This document shows, in pieces, positions 54,004 through 62,093 of a DNA stretch of 64,000 nucleotides. The stretch is taken from positions 62,001 through 126,000 of the forward strand of contig CAMGZH010000001.1 of NCBI GenBank assembly GCA_946182825.1, given 5' to 3'. The notes beneath the pieces were generated by a model. That model was not told the DNA's origin and made no database searches. It was given only the letters and a program-made list of their open reading frames with translations. The position numbers and the translations under genes are program-made. How positions within the stretch are numbered: the stretch's first letter is position 1; every line of letters begins with the position of its first letter. The stretch comes from an uncultured Lachnospiraceae bacterium (GTDB taxonomy: Bacteria; Bacillota; Clostridia; Lachnospirales; Lachnospiraceae).

Positions 54004-54153
54004 ATGATGATCGATTTTGATGAAGAATTAAAGAAATTCAAGCCAAGCATGGAAGTGAAGGAGGCGGAGGACGCCATCCAGAACAAGGACCTGACCGATA
54101 TGATCGACATCCTAAAGCAGATGACAAGTGATCACCAGTCAGGCAAGAATTAA
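54004..54153 (+). CDS. small conserved-looking protein of unknown function
   Basis: 49 aa: MMIDFDEELKKFKPSMEVKE, then AEDAIQNKDLTDMIDILKQM, then TSDHQSGKN. Start ATG 54004 (a second ATG follows at once), with GTGAGG overlapping the cdd stop 5-6 bp upstream. Acidic amphipathic helices, no cysteines, soluble. Its codon use and tight spacing between cdd and the zinc-ribbon gene (AAGGAG overlaps its stop) support a real gene. Function unknown. Confidence 0.7.
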   Translation: MMIDFDEELKKFKPSMEVKEAEDAIQNKDLTDMIDILKQMTSDHQSGKN

Positions 54154-54163
54154 GGAGACTGGC

Positions 54164-55585
54164 ATGAAAGATTGTTTTTACTGCGGATCCCCGGTAGAAG
54201 ACGGGACAGATCGCTGCCCGTATTGCGGGGCACATCAGAAAGCTTACCGAATGATCCTTGCGTCATCCAACCAGGCTTACAATGAGGGTCTGGCCCGGGC
54301 ACGGCGTCATGATCTGTCGGGGGCTATGATCTGCCTGTCCCGGGCACTTCGTTACAACAAAAGGCACACCGATGCAAGAAATCTTCTGGGCCTTGTCTAT
54401 ATGGAATTCGGTGAGCCGGTGCTGGCTCTTAGAGAGTGGGTCATTTCCAAGAATTTCTGTCCGGAGGAAAATGAGGCGGATCGCTATCTGGATATGGTAC
54501 AGCGCAAGAGCGGCATGTTTGACCGAATCGACAGCGCTACCAAGAAGTTCAACCAGGCCATTGCATACTGTCAGGACGGCAATTACGATCTTGCCCGTAT
54601 CCAGCTCAAGCGTGTTCTGTCCACCAATCCGAAGATGGTACGTGCGCATCAGCTCCTGGCTCTTCTGGATATCCGGGAGGGTAAATATACTGAGGCCAAC
54701 CGTTCCCTTGCGGCTGCAAGCCGGATCGACAGCAACAATGCATTGACCACAAGCTACCAGCAGGAAGTAAGGCAACATCTGACTCAGGCAAGAAAGAACA
54801 ATAAGAAAAAGAAGACCCCGCAGAGTCATGTGGTGGATTTCACCGACGGAAATGATACCGTTCGTATGCCGCGTCAGACCTTTATCGAAGCTTTGGATAA
54901 TTCCAAGAGCGGACTTTTCAATATTCTGATCGGTGGTGTTATCGGCGTACTTGTCTGCGTTTTCCTTGTTATGCCTACGATGAAGCAGAGAGCCAATTCC
55001 GATGCGGCATCAGCTCTTGTCAGTGCCAACTCCCAGGCGGCATCTTCCCAGAGCAATGCGAATTCCTTGAAGGAGCAGGTGGAAAGTCTCCAGAAGAAGC
55101 TGGATAAGTACGAGGGGCAGGCGGATGTCAAGGGCTCGTATGAGCAGTTGATCACAGCGGAAAATGCTTTGAAGGAAAAGGATAATGAAACTGCTTCAAC
55201 GGCGCTGGCCAAGGTGAACAAGACCCTTCTGGATGACAATGGAAAAGCCATCTATGAGGAGATCGGTAAGTCTGTGGATGCACAGGTGATGAAAGATAAG
55301 TATCAGGAAGGTCGTGAAAAAATGGCCTCCGGTGACTATGCGGGAGCCATTGATGCCTTTAAGGCTGTGGTGAAGATCGATGACACCTATGAGAACGGTG
55401 ATGCTCTCTACAGGCTGGCAGAATCCTACGAGAAGAATGGTGACACCGATAAGGCCATCAAGTATTACACAAAGGTTGCGGATGACTACAGTTCCTTCTA
55501 TAAGGGAAGAAATTCCGCGAAGAAGGTTGAGCAGTTGAAGGCTGCTACGGAAGATACAGAGGATACAGAGGATACACAACGATGA
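54164..55585 (+). CDS. zinc-ribbon and TPR-repeat membrane protein
   Basis: 473 aa from the ATG at 54164 after AAGGAG. N-terminal zinc ribbon CFYCGSPVEDGTDRCPYCG (residues 3-22); a TPR-rich region (about 40-200: ALRYNKRHTDARNLLGLVYME, AIAYCQDGNYDLARIQLKRVL); a single membrane helix ILIGGVIGVLVCVFLVMP at about 258-276; an Ala/Ser-rich coiled coil; and outside TPRs (KMASGDYAGAIDAFKAVVKID; EKNGDTDKAIKYYTKVADDYS). Ends in EDTEDTEDT, from a 9-bp DNA repeat. A scaffolding role is likely but unproven. Overlaps the HAD gene by 4 bp. Confidence 0.85.
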   Translation: MKDCFYCGSPVEDGTDRCPYCGAHQKAYRMILASSNQAYNEGLARARRHDLSGAMICLSRALRYNKRHTDARNLLGLVYMEFGEPVLALREWVISKNFCPEENEADRYLDMVQRKSGMFDRIDSATKKFNQAIAYCQDGNYDLARIQLKRVLSTNPKMVRAHQLLALLDIREGKYTEANRSLAAASRIDSNNALTTSYQQEVRQHLTQARKNNKKKKTPQSHVVDFTDGNDTVRMPRQTFIEALDNSKSGLFNILIGGVIGVLVCVFLVMPTMKQRANSDAASALVSANSQAASSQSNANSLKEQVESLQKKLDKYEGQADVKGSYEQLITAENALKEKDNETASTALAKVNKTLLDDNGKAIYEEIGKSVDAQVMKDKYQEGREKMASGDYAGAIDAFKAVVKIDDTYENGDALYRLAESYEKNGDTDKAIKYYTKVADDYSSFYKGRNSAKKVEQLKAATEDTEDTEDTQR

Positions 55586-56361
55586 AAGCAGTTTTCTTTG
55601 ATATAGACGGTACCCTTTGGGATACGGACAATGTGATCCCAACGTCCACCGTTGAGGCGATCCGTCGTCTGCAGAAAAACGGACATCTGGCTTTTTTGAA
55701 TACCGGCCGGACGAGAGGTTTTGTAACAGCAGAGCATTTGCTCGGTATCGGTTTCGATGGCATTGTTTCCGGTTGCGGGACCATGATCGAGGAGCATGGG
55801 GAGGTTTTGTATTATCACAGGATCCCCGGGCAGCAGGCGGTTGACACAGTTGAGACCGTGCGTTCCTATGGTTTCAAGCCGATCCTGGAAGGAAGGGATT
55901 ACCTCTATATGGATATGGAGGACTTTGGGGGTGACCCCTATGGCAGCAAGCTTGTGAACGAGCTGGGCGAGAACCTCCTTCCCATTAAGGAGAACTACGG
56001 ACAGTGGGAGATCAGCAAGCTTTCCTGTGATACCAAAGGCTGCGATGTTGCAGCGGTGGAAAAGAAACTGGGAGATCAGTACCAGTTCCTGATCCACAAT
56101 TCTGAGGTGGTGGAGATGGTTCCCACCGGCCACGACAAGGGAAGCGGAATCCGAAAGGTGTGCGAGATCCTGAATATTCCGGTGGAAGATACCATTTCCT
56201 TTGGAGACTCGGTGAATGATCTGGACATGTTGCGCCAGGCAGGTATCGGGGTCGCTATGGGAAACGGAACAGAGGACGCAAAGGCAGCAGCGGACTATGT
56301 GACGACCCATATGAAGGAGGATGGAATCTACAAAGCCCTGGATAAATTTGGTCTAATATAA
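55582..56361 (+). CDS. HAD superfamily hydrolase, Cof type
   Basis: Haloacid dehalogenase-type phosphatase with a C2 cap, likely acting on a small phosphorylated metabolite (sugar phosphate, FMN, PLP). 259 aa. Nucleophile motif FDIDGTLWDTD (residues 5-15), motif II NTGRT, the Lys of motif III around GHDKGSGIRKV and motif IV FGDSVNDLDML. The start overlaps the TPR gene (ATGA). A hairpin terminator follows. Confidence 0.93.
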   Translation: MKAVFFDIDGTLWDTDNVIPTSTVEAIRRLQKNGHLAFLNTGRTRGFVTAEHLLGIGFDGIVSGCGTMIEEHGEVLYYHRIPGQQAVDTVETVRSYGFKPILEGRDYLYMDMEDFGGDPYGSKLVNELGENLLPIKENYGQWEISKLSCDTKGCDVAAVEKKLGDQYQFLIHNSEVVEMVPTGHDKGSGIRKVCEILNIPVEDTISFGDSVNDLDMLRQAGIGVAMGNGTEDAKAAADYVTTHMKEDGIYKALDKFGLI

Positions 56362-56370
56362 ATGATACAG

Positions 56371-56402
56371 TTCCCGGAGAATATCCTTCTCCGGGAATTT
56401 TT
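56371..56402 (+). terminator. terminator after the HAD gene
   Basis: TTCCCGGAGAA (56371-56381) pairs perfectly with TTCTCCGGGAA (56387-56397), then TTTTT. Confidence 0.9.
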
Positions 56403-56447
56403 GTTAAAATGGGGAAAAGGGTAAAGCAAAACAGGAGGGATGAAGTT

Positions 56448-57509
56448 ATGAAAAAGATCGATATTCTGGTTCCGTTTTCCGGTAGGGGCGGGGCGGAGAA
56501 AATGATCAATCGCGTGGCGCTGCATCTGATCCGGTCGGGTCATAAGGTCCGGGTGGTGGAGATGGTGTGGAATCATTTACAGTGGCTGGACCCGTCTGTT
56601 CCTTTTTATCCCCTTTCGGATCAAAAGGTGGATCATATCGACCGCTTTTATGACTTCTATGCAACTTTCCTGACCCGTGAGGGAACACCGGATGTGATCC
56701 TAGCCACCCCCTGGCCGTTTTTGACTTATATAGCAAGAAAAGCGGTCCGGAGGATGGGGTGTGAAGAACGCTGCAGAATCGTTGCGTGGCTTCAGGGGCC
56801 GGTGGCCACCTACGAGACCTATGGGGTGGGAGGCATACAGCATCTGTCTCTGGCAGATAAGATCCTTTGCCTTACGAAGAAAGAGGCGGACAAGATATCC
56901 GGGGTCTTGGGTGAGAAAAAAGCATTTCCAGCGAAGAATCCGGTGGATTTTCAGCAGTGCCGGAGAAATGTGCCGGGGGGACGACCTCTGGGATATACCC
57001 TTTTGTATGTTGGGAGACTGTCGAGTGAAAAACGGGTGGATCTTATCTTAAAGGCTATGGTCTGTGCAGAGTCGAAATGGTCCCTGGTAGTCATTGGGGA
57101 TGGGGATGAACGGCAGTCCCTTGAGGAACTGACGGCAGAACTTCAGATCGAAGATCGGGTGGAATTTTGCGGATGGCAGGAGCAGCCCTGGATCTATCTG
57201 GGAGATCGTAGCATTGATTTTCTGGTCATTGCATCGGAGTATGAAGGATATCCTCTTGTGGGGATAGAAGCCATGGTGGCGGGGATTCCGGTGATCTCCA
57301 CGCCGGTGGATGGAATGATCGAATCCATTACCCCCGGGGTCAACGGATATCTTTTTGAACATGACAACCCGCAGCAGCTGTCCTTTATATTAGATTGTAT
57401 AGCGACAGGGAAATTGCCGATCCCGGAAGAGGGGGCGCTTTTGGAAGCGGCCCGGGACTTCCGGGAAGATGTGGCATTAGAAAATTTCAGTAATATGTTA
57501 CTCTCCTAG
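56448..57509 (+). CDS. glycosyltransferase family 4 protein
   Basis: GT-B fold retaining glycosyltransferase for a surface glycan. 353 aa from the ATG at 56448 (MKKIDILVPFSGRGGAEKM), chosen because AGGAGGG lies 8 bp upstream; an ATG at 56409 would run through the preceding sequence without a ribosome site. C-terminal donor domain with GYTLLYVGRLSSEKRVDLILKAM, VVIGDGDERQSLEEL, VEFCGWQEQP and the E-x7-E motif region SEYEGYPLVGIEAMVAGIPVISTPVDG. Sugar donor unknown. Its last 12 bp overlap the 3' end of a convergent licD gene, without a terminator between them. Confidence 0.92.
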   Translation: MKKIDILVPFSGRGGAEKMINRVALHLIRSGHKVRVVEMVWNHLQWLDPSVPFYPLSDQKVDHIDRFYDFYATFLTREGTPDVILATPWPFLTYIARKAVRRMGCEERCRIVAWLQGPVATYETYGVGGIQHLSLADKILCLTKKEADKISGVLGEKKAFPAKNPVDFQQCRRNVPGGRPLGYTLLYVGRLSSEKRVDLILKAMVCAESKWSLVVIGDGDERQSLEELTAELQIEDRVEFCGWQEQPWIYLGDRSIDFLVIASEYEGYPLVGIEAMVAGIPVISTPVDGMIESITPGVNGYLFEHDNPQQLSFILDCIATGKLPIPEEGALLEAARDFREDVALENFSNMLLS

Positions 57510-58451
57510 GATTGCTTTGATCCGGTCGGTATAGGCCTGGGGATTCTGTGACAGATACCGTTGCAGGATCTCCTTTTGTTCTGTATAGAAGGGATAATCA
57601 TGTCCCGGCGTACGGTCTTCCTTCATGTATTCGCCGTAGTAGTTCTCAAGGATCTCGTGATATCCGATGGGGATGGGGATCTGTGTGCCTTCGAAGGGCT
57701 GCATCAAAAGAGTGGTGTAGCATTCCTTTGGAAGTCGCTGGTCTCCGGCGTATAAGGCACGAAGAGGAATACCCATGGAATTTGTATCTTGAGGACCGTA
57801 CATGGCGGACACCGCATCGATGAGACGGATGAGCTGCTGGTTCATGTTTTGGGTCTCGTCAAGCTTTACATCGAGAGCTTCTTCTACCTGTACACCATAG
57901 TATCTTGCATGGGCAAGGCCTACCACATCTTTTTGCGCATAGGCGTTTTTGGCGGCATAGAGCATCTCGAGAAGGTTGATCTGCATCTCATAATCCACCG
58001 GATTGTCCGGGATGTAATCGATGGGGAAAATATCGATTCCGATGGCAAAGGGACAGTCGTGGAAACGATCGAGATAGTCATCGTCGATGCAGACGTGCTT
58101 GCCGTTCATGACACGGATCAGGACATTTTCCCAGTCCGGTTCGGTGTTGTAATTGATCAGTTCAAAACCTTCCGGAAGAACCTCCGGAGCGATCCTCTGG
58201 AAACGAAGCATATCCTCCCGCAGCATTCCGATGTCCATATCGTCGTCCCATGGGATGAAGCCCTGGTGACGGACAGCACCTAGCAGGGTGCCCCATTCGG
58301 CAAAGTAATGAATGTTATATTTGTTACAGATATCATCGATAACGGCCAGAACCTCCATCTGGGCGGCCCATGTACGTTTCATCAGTGGCTCGACATAGAA
58401 TCCGTCGATCTCTCCCCCTTTGAAATAGTCATTGTCAAACTGAAGTTTCAT
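57498..58451 (-). CDS. LicD family phosphotransferase, copy 1
   Basis: LicD proteins transfer phosphocholine or a similar phospho-alcohol from a CDP-activated donor to glycans (teichoic acid, LPS, capsule). 317 aa; the catalytic core HYFAEWGTLLGAVRHQGFIPWDDDMDIGM carries the nucleotidyltransferase-like G-T-L-L-G-A-x-R-H and D-D-D-x-D metal site. AGGAGG precedes the ATG. It shares PLMKRTWAAQ...VL with the neighbouring licD, so they are paralogues. 40 bp after the other licD in one operon. No transmembrane segment. Confidence 0.93.
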   Translation of the reverse strand: MKLQFDNDYFKGGEIDGFYVEPLMKRTWAAQMEVLAVIDDICNKYNIHYFAEWGTLLGAVRHQGFIPWDDDMDIGMLREDMLRFQRIAPEVLPEGFELINYNTEPDWENVLIRVMNGKHVCIDDDYLDRFHDCPFAIGIDIFPIDYIPDNPVDYEMQINLLEMLYAAKNAYAQKDVVGLAHARYYGVQVEEALDVKLDETQNMNQQLIRLIDAVSAMYGPQDTNSMGIPLRALYAGDQRLPKECYTTLLMQPFEGTQIPIPIGYHEILENYYGEYMKEDRTPGHDYPFYTEQKEILQRYLSQNPQAYTDRIKAILGE

Positions 58452-58491
58452 TCTGTACGCCTCCTCTTATAAATGATCGTTTTACAATTCT

Positions 58492-59484
58492 TCAAGAAAA
58501 TTCTGTATGTCCCTCCATGGTAAGAACCTCCAGCTGGGTCCGGTAGAAGGGATAATCGTGCAGGGTGGATTCCTGGATCGGAACCCTCCAGTTCGTTCCG
58601 AACTGAAGACACAAAAGCTTCTCGTAATCCTTTGGGACCGGGATCATAATGTTCTCGAAGGGAACCTCTATGATCTCCTCCTCAAGAGAAGCAGGGCGAA
58701 GGGAAGGTTCGGCATCTTCCCAGTATGCCATTCTGGCATAGTAGTTGATCTCGTCTCCGTCCTGGGGACCAAAGCGCATGGCAATACGGTCCGTAAGCAG
58801 CATGACATTCTTTTGCAGTTGCTCATCCGGGACGAGGGTGACACCGGTATATTTCTCGAAACTTTGGAGCAATTGCAGGAATTCCTCCGGAGAATCGGTG
58901 TTGCGGGAAGGTGTGTGAATGGCGTGTTTGCCTTCTATGATCCTTCCATCTTCAATGGCGATGTAATCCTGAGAAAGATCCGTTGACAACTGGTAACCGA
59001 TCTTGTACAGAATCTGTTGCATACGCCGGATCTGAGGATCCCGGGGAATATGATCCATGGGGGTGATATCGATCCCCACAAAAAAAGGACATCCGTAAAA
59101 ATCCCTGATCAGTTCCGGCGCATAGGTGAATCGATTCCTTTGCGAATTGGACAGGACAATGTGGAACTGGGAAAACCGGTCCATTGTATAAATGGATTTG
59201 ATCCGGTAAGGTGCAGGGAAGGTGTCGGAAAGTTCGATCAGCTTCATATAATCCTCTCGGGGCATGGACAGATCAAGATCATCATCCCAGGGTATGAAAC
59301 CCTTGTGACGAATGGCTCCCAGGAGGGTACCAAAATCGGCGTAGATCTTAAGATCGTGTTGCCGGCAAAAGTCCAGAAGAACCTGAAGGGTCTTAAGTTC
59401 TGCCGCCCAGGTCCTCTTCATCAGAGAGGGAACAAGGAAACCCTCCCGCTCTTCATCTTTAAAAAAATCAGCATCAAATGTCAT
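58492..59484 (-). CDS. LicD family phosphotransferase, copy 2
   Basis: 330 aa paralogue of the gene downstream: FLVPSLMKRTWAAELKTLQVLL, then KIYADFGTLLGAIRHKGFIPWDDDLDLSMPRED with the same metal-binding D-D-D-x-D. It differs by an insertion in the middle (DYIAIEDGRIIEGKHAIHTPS) and a longer C-terminus. GGGGGATGCT precedes the ATG. First gene of a two-gene minus-strand operon, divergent from the cytidylyltransferase fusion gene by 156 bp, so the activating and transferring enzymes are back to back. Confidence 0.92.
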   Translation of the reverse strand: MTFDADFFKDEEREGFLVPSLMKRTWAAELKTLQVLLDFCRQHDLKIYADFGTLLGAIRHKGFIPWDDDLDLSMPREDYMKLIELSDTFPAPYRIKSIYTMDRFSQFHIVLSNSQRNRFTYAPELIRDFYGCPFFVGIDITPMDHIPRDPQIRRMQQILYKIGYQLSTDLSQDYIAIEDGRIIEGKHAIHTPSRNTDSPEEFLQLLQSFEKYTGVTLVPDEQLQKNVMLLTDRIAMRFGPQDGDEINYYARMAYWEDAEPSLRPASLEEEIIEVPFENIMIPVPKDYEKLLCLQFGTNWRVPIQESTLHDYPFYRTQLEVLTMEGHTEFS

Positions 59485-59598
59485 AGCATCCCCCTTATAG
59501 AATACCTTTCGGCTTTTATTTTAAAGGACTTAAGGCGGTTTTGCCAATAAATATATAAAAAGTAAGAATTTTGTAGCCAAATATGAGCAAATGTCCGA

Positions 59599-59604
59599 TA
59601 TAAT
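59599..59604 (+). promoter_or_regulatory. possible -10 for the cytidylyltransferase-oxidoreductase operon
   Basis: TATAAT at 59599-59604, 37 bp before the start; no good -35 at 16-18 bp. Weak support. Confidence 0.4.
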
Positions 59605-59640
59605 AAGATGAGATAAGTGTTTTTAGAAGGGGGACTTGCC

Positions 59641-61029
59641 ATGACAAAGGTTATAACGTACGGAACGTACGATCTTTTCCACCAGGGGCATTATAATCTT
59701 CTAAAGAATGCCAAAGCGTTGGGAGACTATCTCATTGTGGGCGTTACATCCGAGCATTTTGATGAAGCCCGGGGTAAGATCAACGTAGTAGATGATGTTC
59801 TGACAAGGGTTCAGCATGTCCGCGACACAGGGTTTGCGGATCAGATCATAATAGAGGATCACCAGGGACAGAAAATTGAAGATATTCAAAAATACGGCGT
59901 GGATATTTTCACCGTGGGTTCCGACTGGGTGGGAACCTTTGATTATCTTGACCAGTTCTGCAAGGTAGTCTACCTTCCGCGTACGCCGGATATTTCCTCT
60001 ACAGATCTTCGGGTGCAAAAATACAAGGCTATCCGCATCGGAATCGTGGGAAGTGGCCGGATGGCCCCCAGATTTGTGACAGAGTCCAAGTATGTCAGCG
60101 GAGCAGAGGTTACTGCCATCTATAATCCGAACACTGAGTCTCTTCGGGATTTTACGGAACGACCGGATGAGGAGACCCGAAAGGGACATCCGTACCGGGG
60201 ATTTTATATGGAGTCCGAGAATTATGAGCGATTTTTGGATGAGGTGGATGCGGTGTATATTGCCTCTCCCAATGAGACCCATTACGAATATGCCAAGAAA
60301 GCCCTGCTTCGGGGCAAGCATGTTCTGTCGGAGAAGCCCCTGGCCTTTACCATGACAAAGGCAGAGGAGCTGTATGATCTTGCCGGCCGTAAGAGGCTGG
60401 TGCTGATGGAAGGCGTCAAGGCTGCATATTGTCCGGGATTTCAGCAGCTGATCAATGTGGCAAAGAGCGGCGTGATCGGAGAGATCCGGGATGTGGAAGC
60501 GAATTTTACAAGGCTGGCAAACAATGGTTCAAGAGAACGAGAGGATGCGGAGTTTGGCGGAGCCTTTCTGGAATTTGGACCAAGTGTGCTGGTACCCATC
60601 GTAAAGCTTTTGGGGCCTGGATATGTGGATTATAAATTCCACAGCCTTTATGACGAGAAGGGTGTGGATCTCTACAACAAGCTGGAGCTTTACTATCCCA
60701 ATGCCATGGCGACCATGCGCACCGGCGTTGGGGTCAAGACCGAAGGACAGCTGGTGATCTCCGGCACCAAAGGCTATATCCTGGCCCCGTCACCCTGGTG
60801 GCTGACCCAGCATTTTGAGGTACGCTATGAGGAAGAGGATCAGGTGGATGTTTATGATCCTCCGTTCCAGGGAGATGGATTGCGCTATGAGATCAGTGAA
60901 TTTGTCCGTAAGATCTCAGGCTTGAGCCATAACGGATATAAGCTTACGGCGGAGGAATCCATCTGGATGTCTCAGCTCGTTGAGAAATATATGGAATACA
61001 AAGAAGACAAGAAGGAGAAGACCCCATGA
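59641..61029 (+). CDS. fusion of TagD-type cytidylyltransferase and Gfo/Idh/MocA oxidoreductase
   Basis: 462 aa from the ATG at 59641 after AAGGGGG. Residues 1-126 are a complete glycerol-3-phosphate cytidylyltransferase-like domain: GTYDLFHQGHYNLL with the HxGH site (His14, His17) and RTPDISSTDLR (residues 114-124), the RTxxISSTxL motif of TagD. Residues 130-460 are an NAD(P) oxidoreductase: IRIGIVGSGRMA (131-142), VYIASPNETHYEYAKKALLRGKHVLSEKPLA with the Glu-Lys-Pro (231-233), and the C-terminal sheet domain. Probably makes an alcohol phosphate by reduction and then activates it with CTP, or the reverse. Overlaps the PLP gene by 4 bp. Confidence 0.9.
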   Translation: MTKVITYGTYDLFHQGHYNLLKNAKALGDYLIVGVTSEHFDEARGKINVVDDVLTRVQHVRDTGFADQIIIEDHQGQKIEDIQKYGVDIFTVGSDWVGTFDYLDQFCKVVYLPRTPDISSTDLRVQKYKAIRIGIVGSGRMAPRFVTESKYVSGAEVTAIYNPNTESLRDFTERPDEETRKGHPYRGFYMESENYERFLDEVDAVYIASPNETHYEYAKKALLRGKHVLSEKPLAFTMTKAEELYDLAGRKRLVLMEGVKAAYCPGFQQLINVAKSGVIGEIRDVEANFTRLANNGSREREDAEFGGAFLEFGPSVLVPIVKLLGPGYVDYKFHSLYDEKGVDLYNKLELYYPNAMATMRTGVGVKTEGQLVISGTKGYILAPSPWWLTQHFEVRYEEEDQVDVYDPPFQGDGLRYEISEFVRKISGLSHNGYKLTAEESIWMSQLVEKYMEYKEDKKEKTP

Positions 61030-62093
61030 AAAAGGATGTTTATGTGGATCCGGATATTAAGAAGACCTACCGTGTTTTTCCGGCGCAGAATCGTTATGAT
61101 AAGATCCGTCTTGATATGAATGAGAATCCGGAAGGACTGCCGGAAGAATTTGTTGAGAGTGTATTGAAAGAGATCACACCGCAGTTCCTTTCGGTTTATC
61201 CGGAGCCGGATCGATTCCTTAAAAAATACGCTGACTTTGTCGGTGTTTCTTTTGAAAATGTTCTGGCGACCAACGGTTCAGACATGGGAATCCGCTATAT
61301 CCTGGAGACCTTCGGAGAAAAAGGCAAGGATATTGTGACGGTGACCCCCTCCTTTGAGATGTATTGGGTGAACTGCAGTATCCTAGGGTATAACCATGTG
61401 GCAGTGCCCTACAATGAGGATCTGACGGTGGATATCCGGCGAGTGGTGGAAGCCATCACCGAGGATACCAGGGTGGTTGTTTTACTTAATCCCAATAACC
61501 CGGTGGGAAATGTCTATACAGAAGAAGAGGCAAAGGCTGTGATCGATCGGGCCCAGGAAGTGGGAGCCGTGGTGGTGATCGATGAGGCTTATCATTACTT
61601 TTATCCAAGGACATTCCTGCATTTTGCGATGGAGAGAGAAAATGTCATCATCCTTCGTACCTTTTCCAAGCTTCTGTCTCTGGCAGCCTGTCGTCTGGGG
61701 GTTATGATCAGTCATCCGGACATCATTCATTACGTGAAAAATGCCAAGCTGACCTTTGATGCCAACAGCATTGCTCTGCTGTTTGCGGAACGGCTGCTGG
61801 ATCGACCGGATGTGATCGATGGTCTGATCAAAACCGAGCGGGAAGGCAGAGATTATCTCCTTGCGGAGCTTGGTAAACGAGGCTATCGCTGCAGAGACTG
61901 TCAGGGTAATTATGTGCTGATGGAGCCGAAGACCGACCCGAAGGAACTTGCAAAACGACTGGAGGAGAAGCATCAGGTGCTGATTCATACCTTCGGGAAC
62001 GAGCTTCTGCATAAATATCTGAGGATCTCTACCGGTTCACAAAAGGCAATGGATCTGTTTCTGACTGCACTGGATGAGGAAGACCGATCATGA
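61026..62093 (+). CDS. HisC/CobD-like PLP-dependent aminotransferase or decarboxylase
   Basis: 355 aa, fold type I, class II aminotransferase family. LDMNENPEGLP near the N-terminus, ATNGSDMGIRYILETF, LLNPNNPVGNVY, VIDEAYHYFYP (Asp186 binds the pyridine nitrogen), the PLP lysine Lys215 in RTFSKLLSLAACRLG, and LRISTGSQKAMDLF at the end. Histidine biosynthesis genes are absent, and the gene is coupled at both ends (ATGA) to the cytidylyltransferase fusion and a glycosyltransferase, so it more likely makes an amino-alcohol phosphate for the surface glycan, as HisC-like enzymes do in some capsule clusters. Inference from context. Confidence 0.85.
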   Translation: MKKDVYVDPDIKKTYRVFPAQNRYDKIRLDMNENPEGLPEEFVESVLKEITPQFLSVYPEPDRFLKKYADFVGVSFENVLATNGSDMGIRYILETFGEKGKDIVTVTPSFEMYWVNCSILGYNHVAVPYNEDLTVDIRRVVEAITEDTRVVVLLNPNNPVGNVYTEEEAKAVIDRAQEVGAVVVIDEAYHYFYPRTFLHFAMERENVIILRTFSKLLSLAACRLGVMISHPDIIHYVKNAKLTFDANSIALLFAERLLDRPDVIDGLIKTEREGRDYLLAELGKRGYRCRDCQGNYVLMEPKTDPKELAKRLEEKHQVLIHTFGNELLHKYLRISTGSQKAMDLFLTALDEEDRS

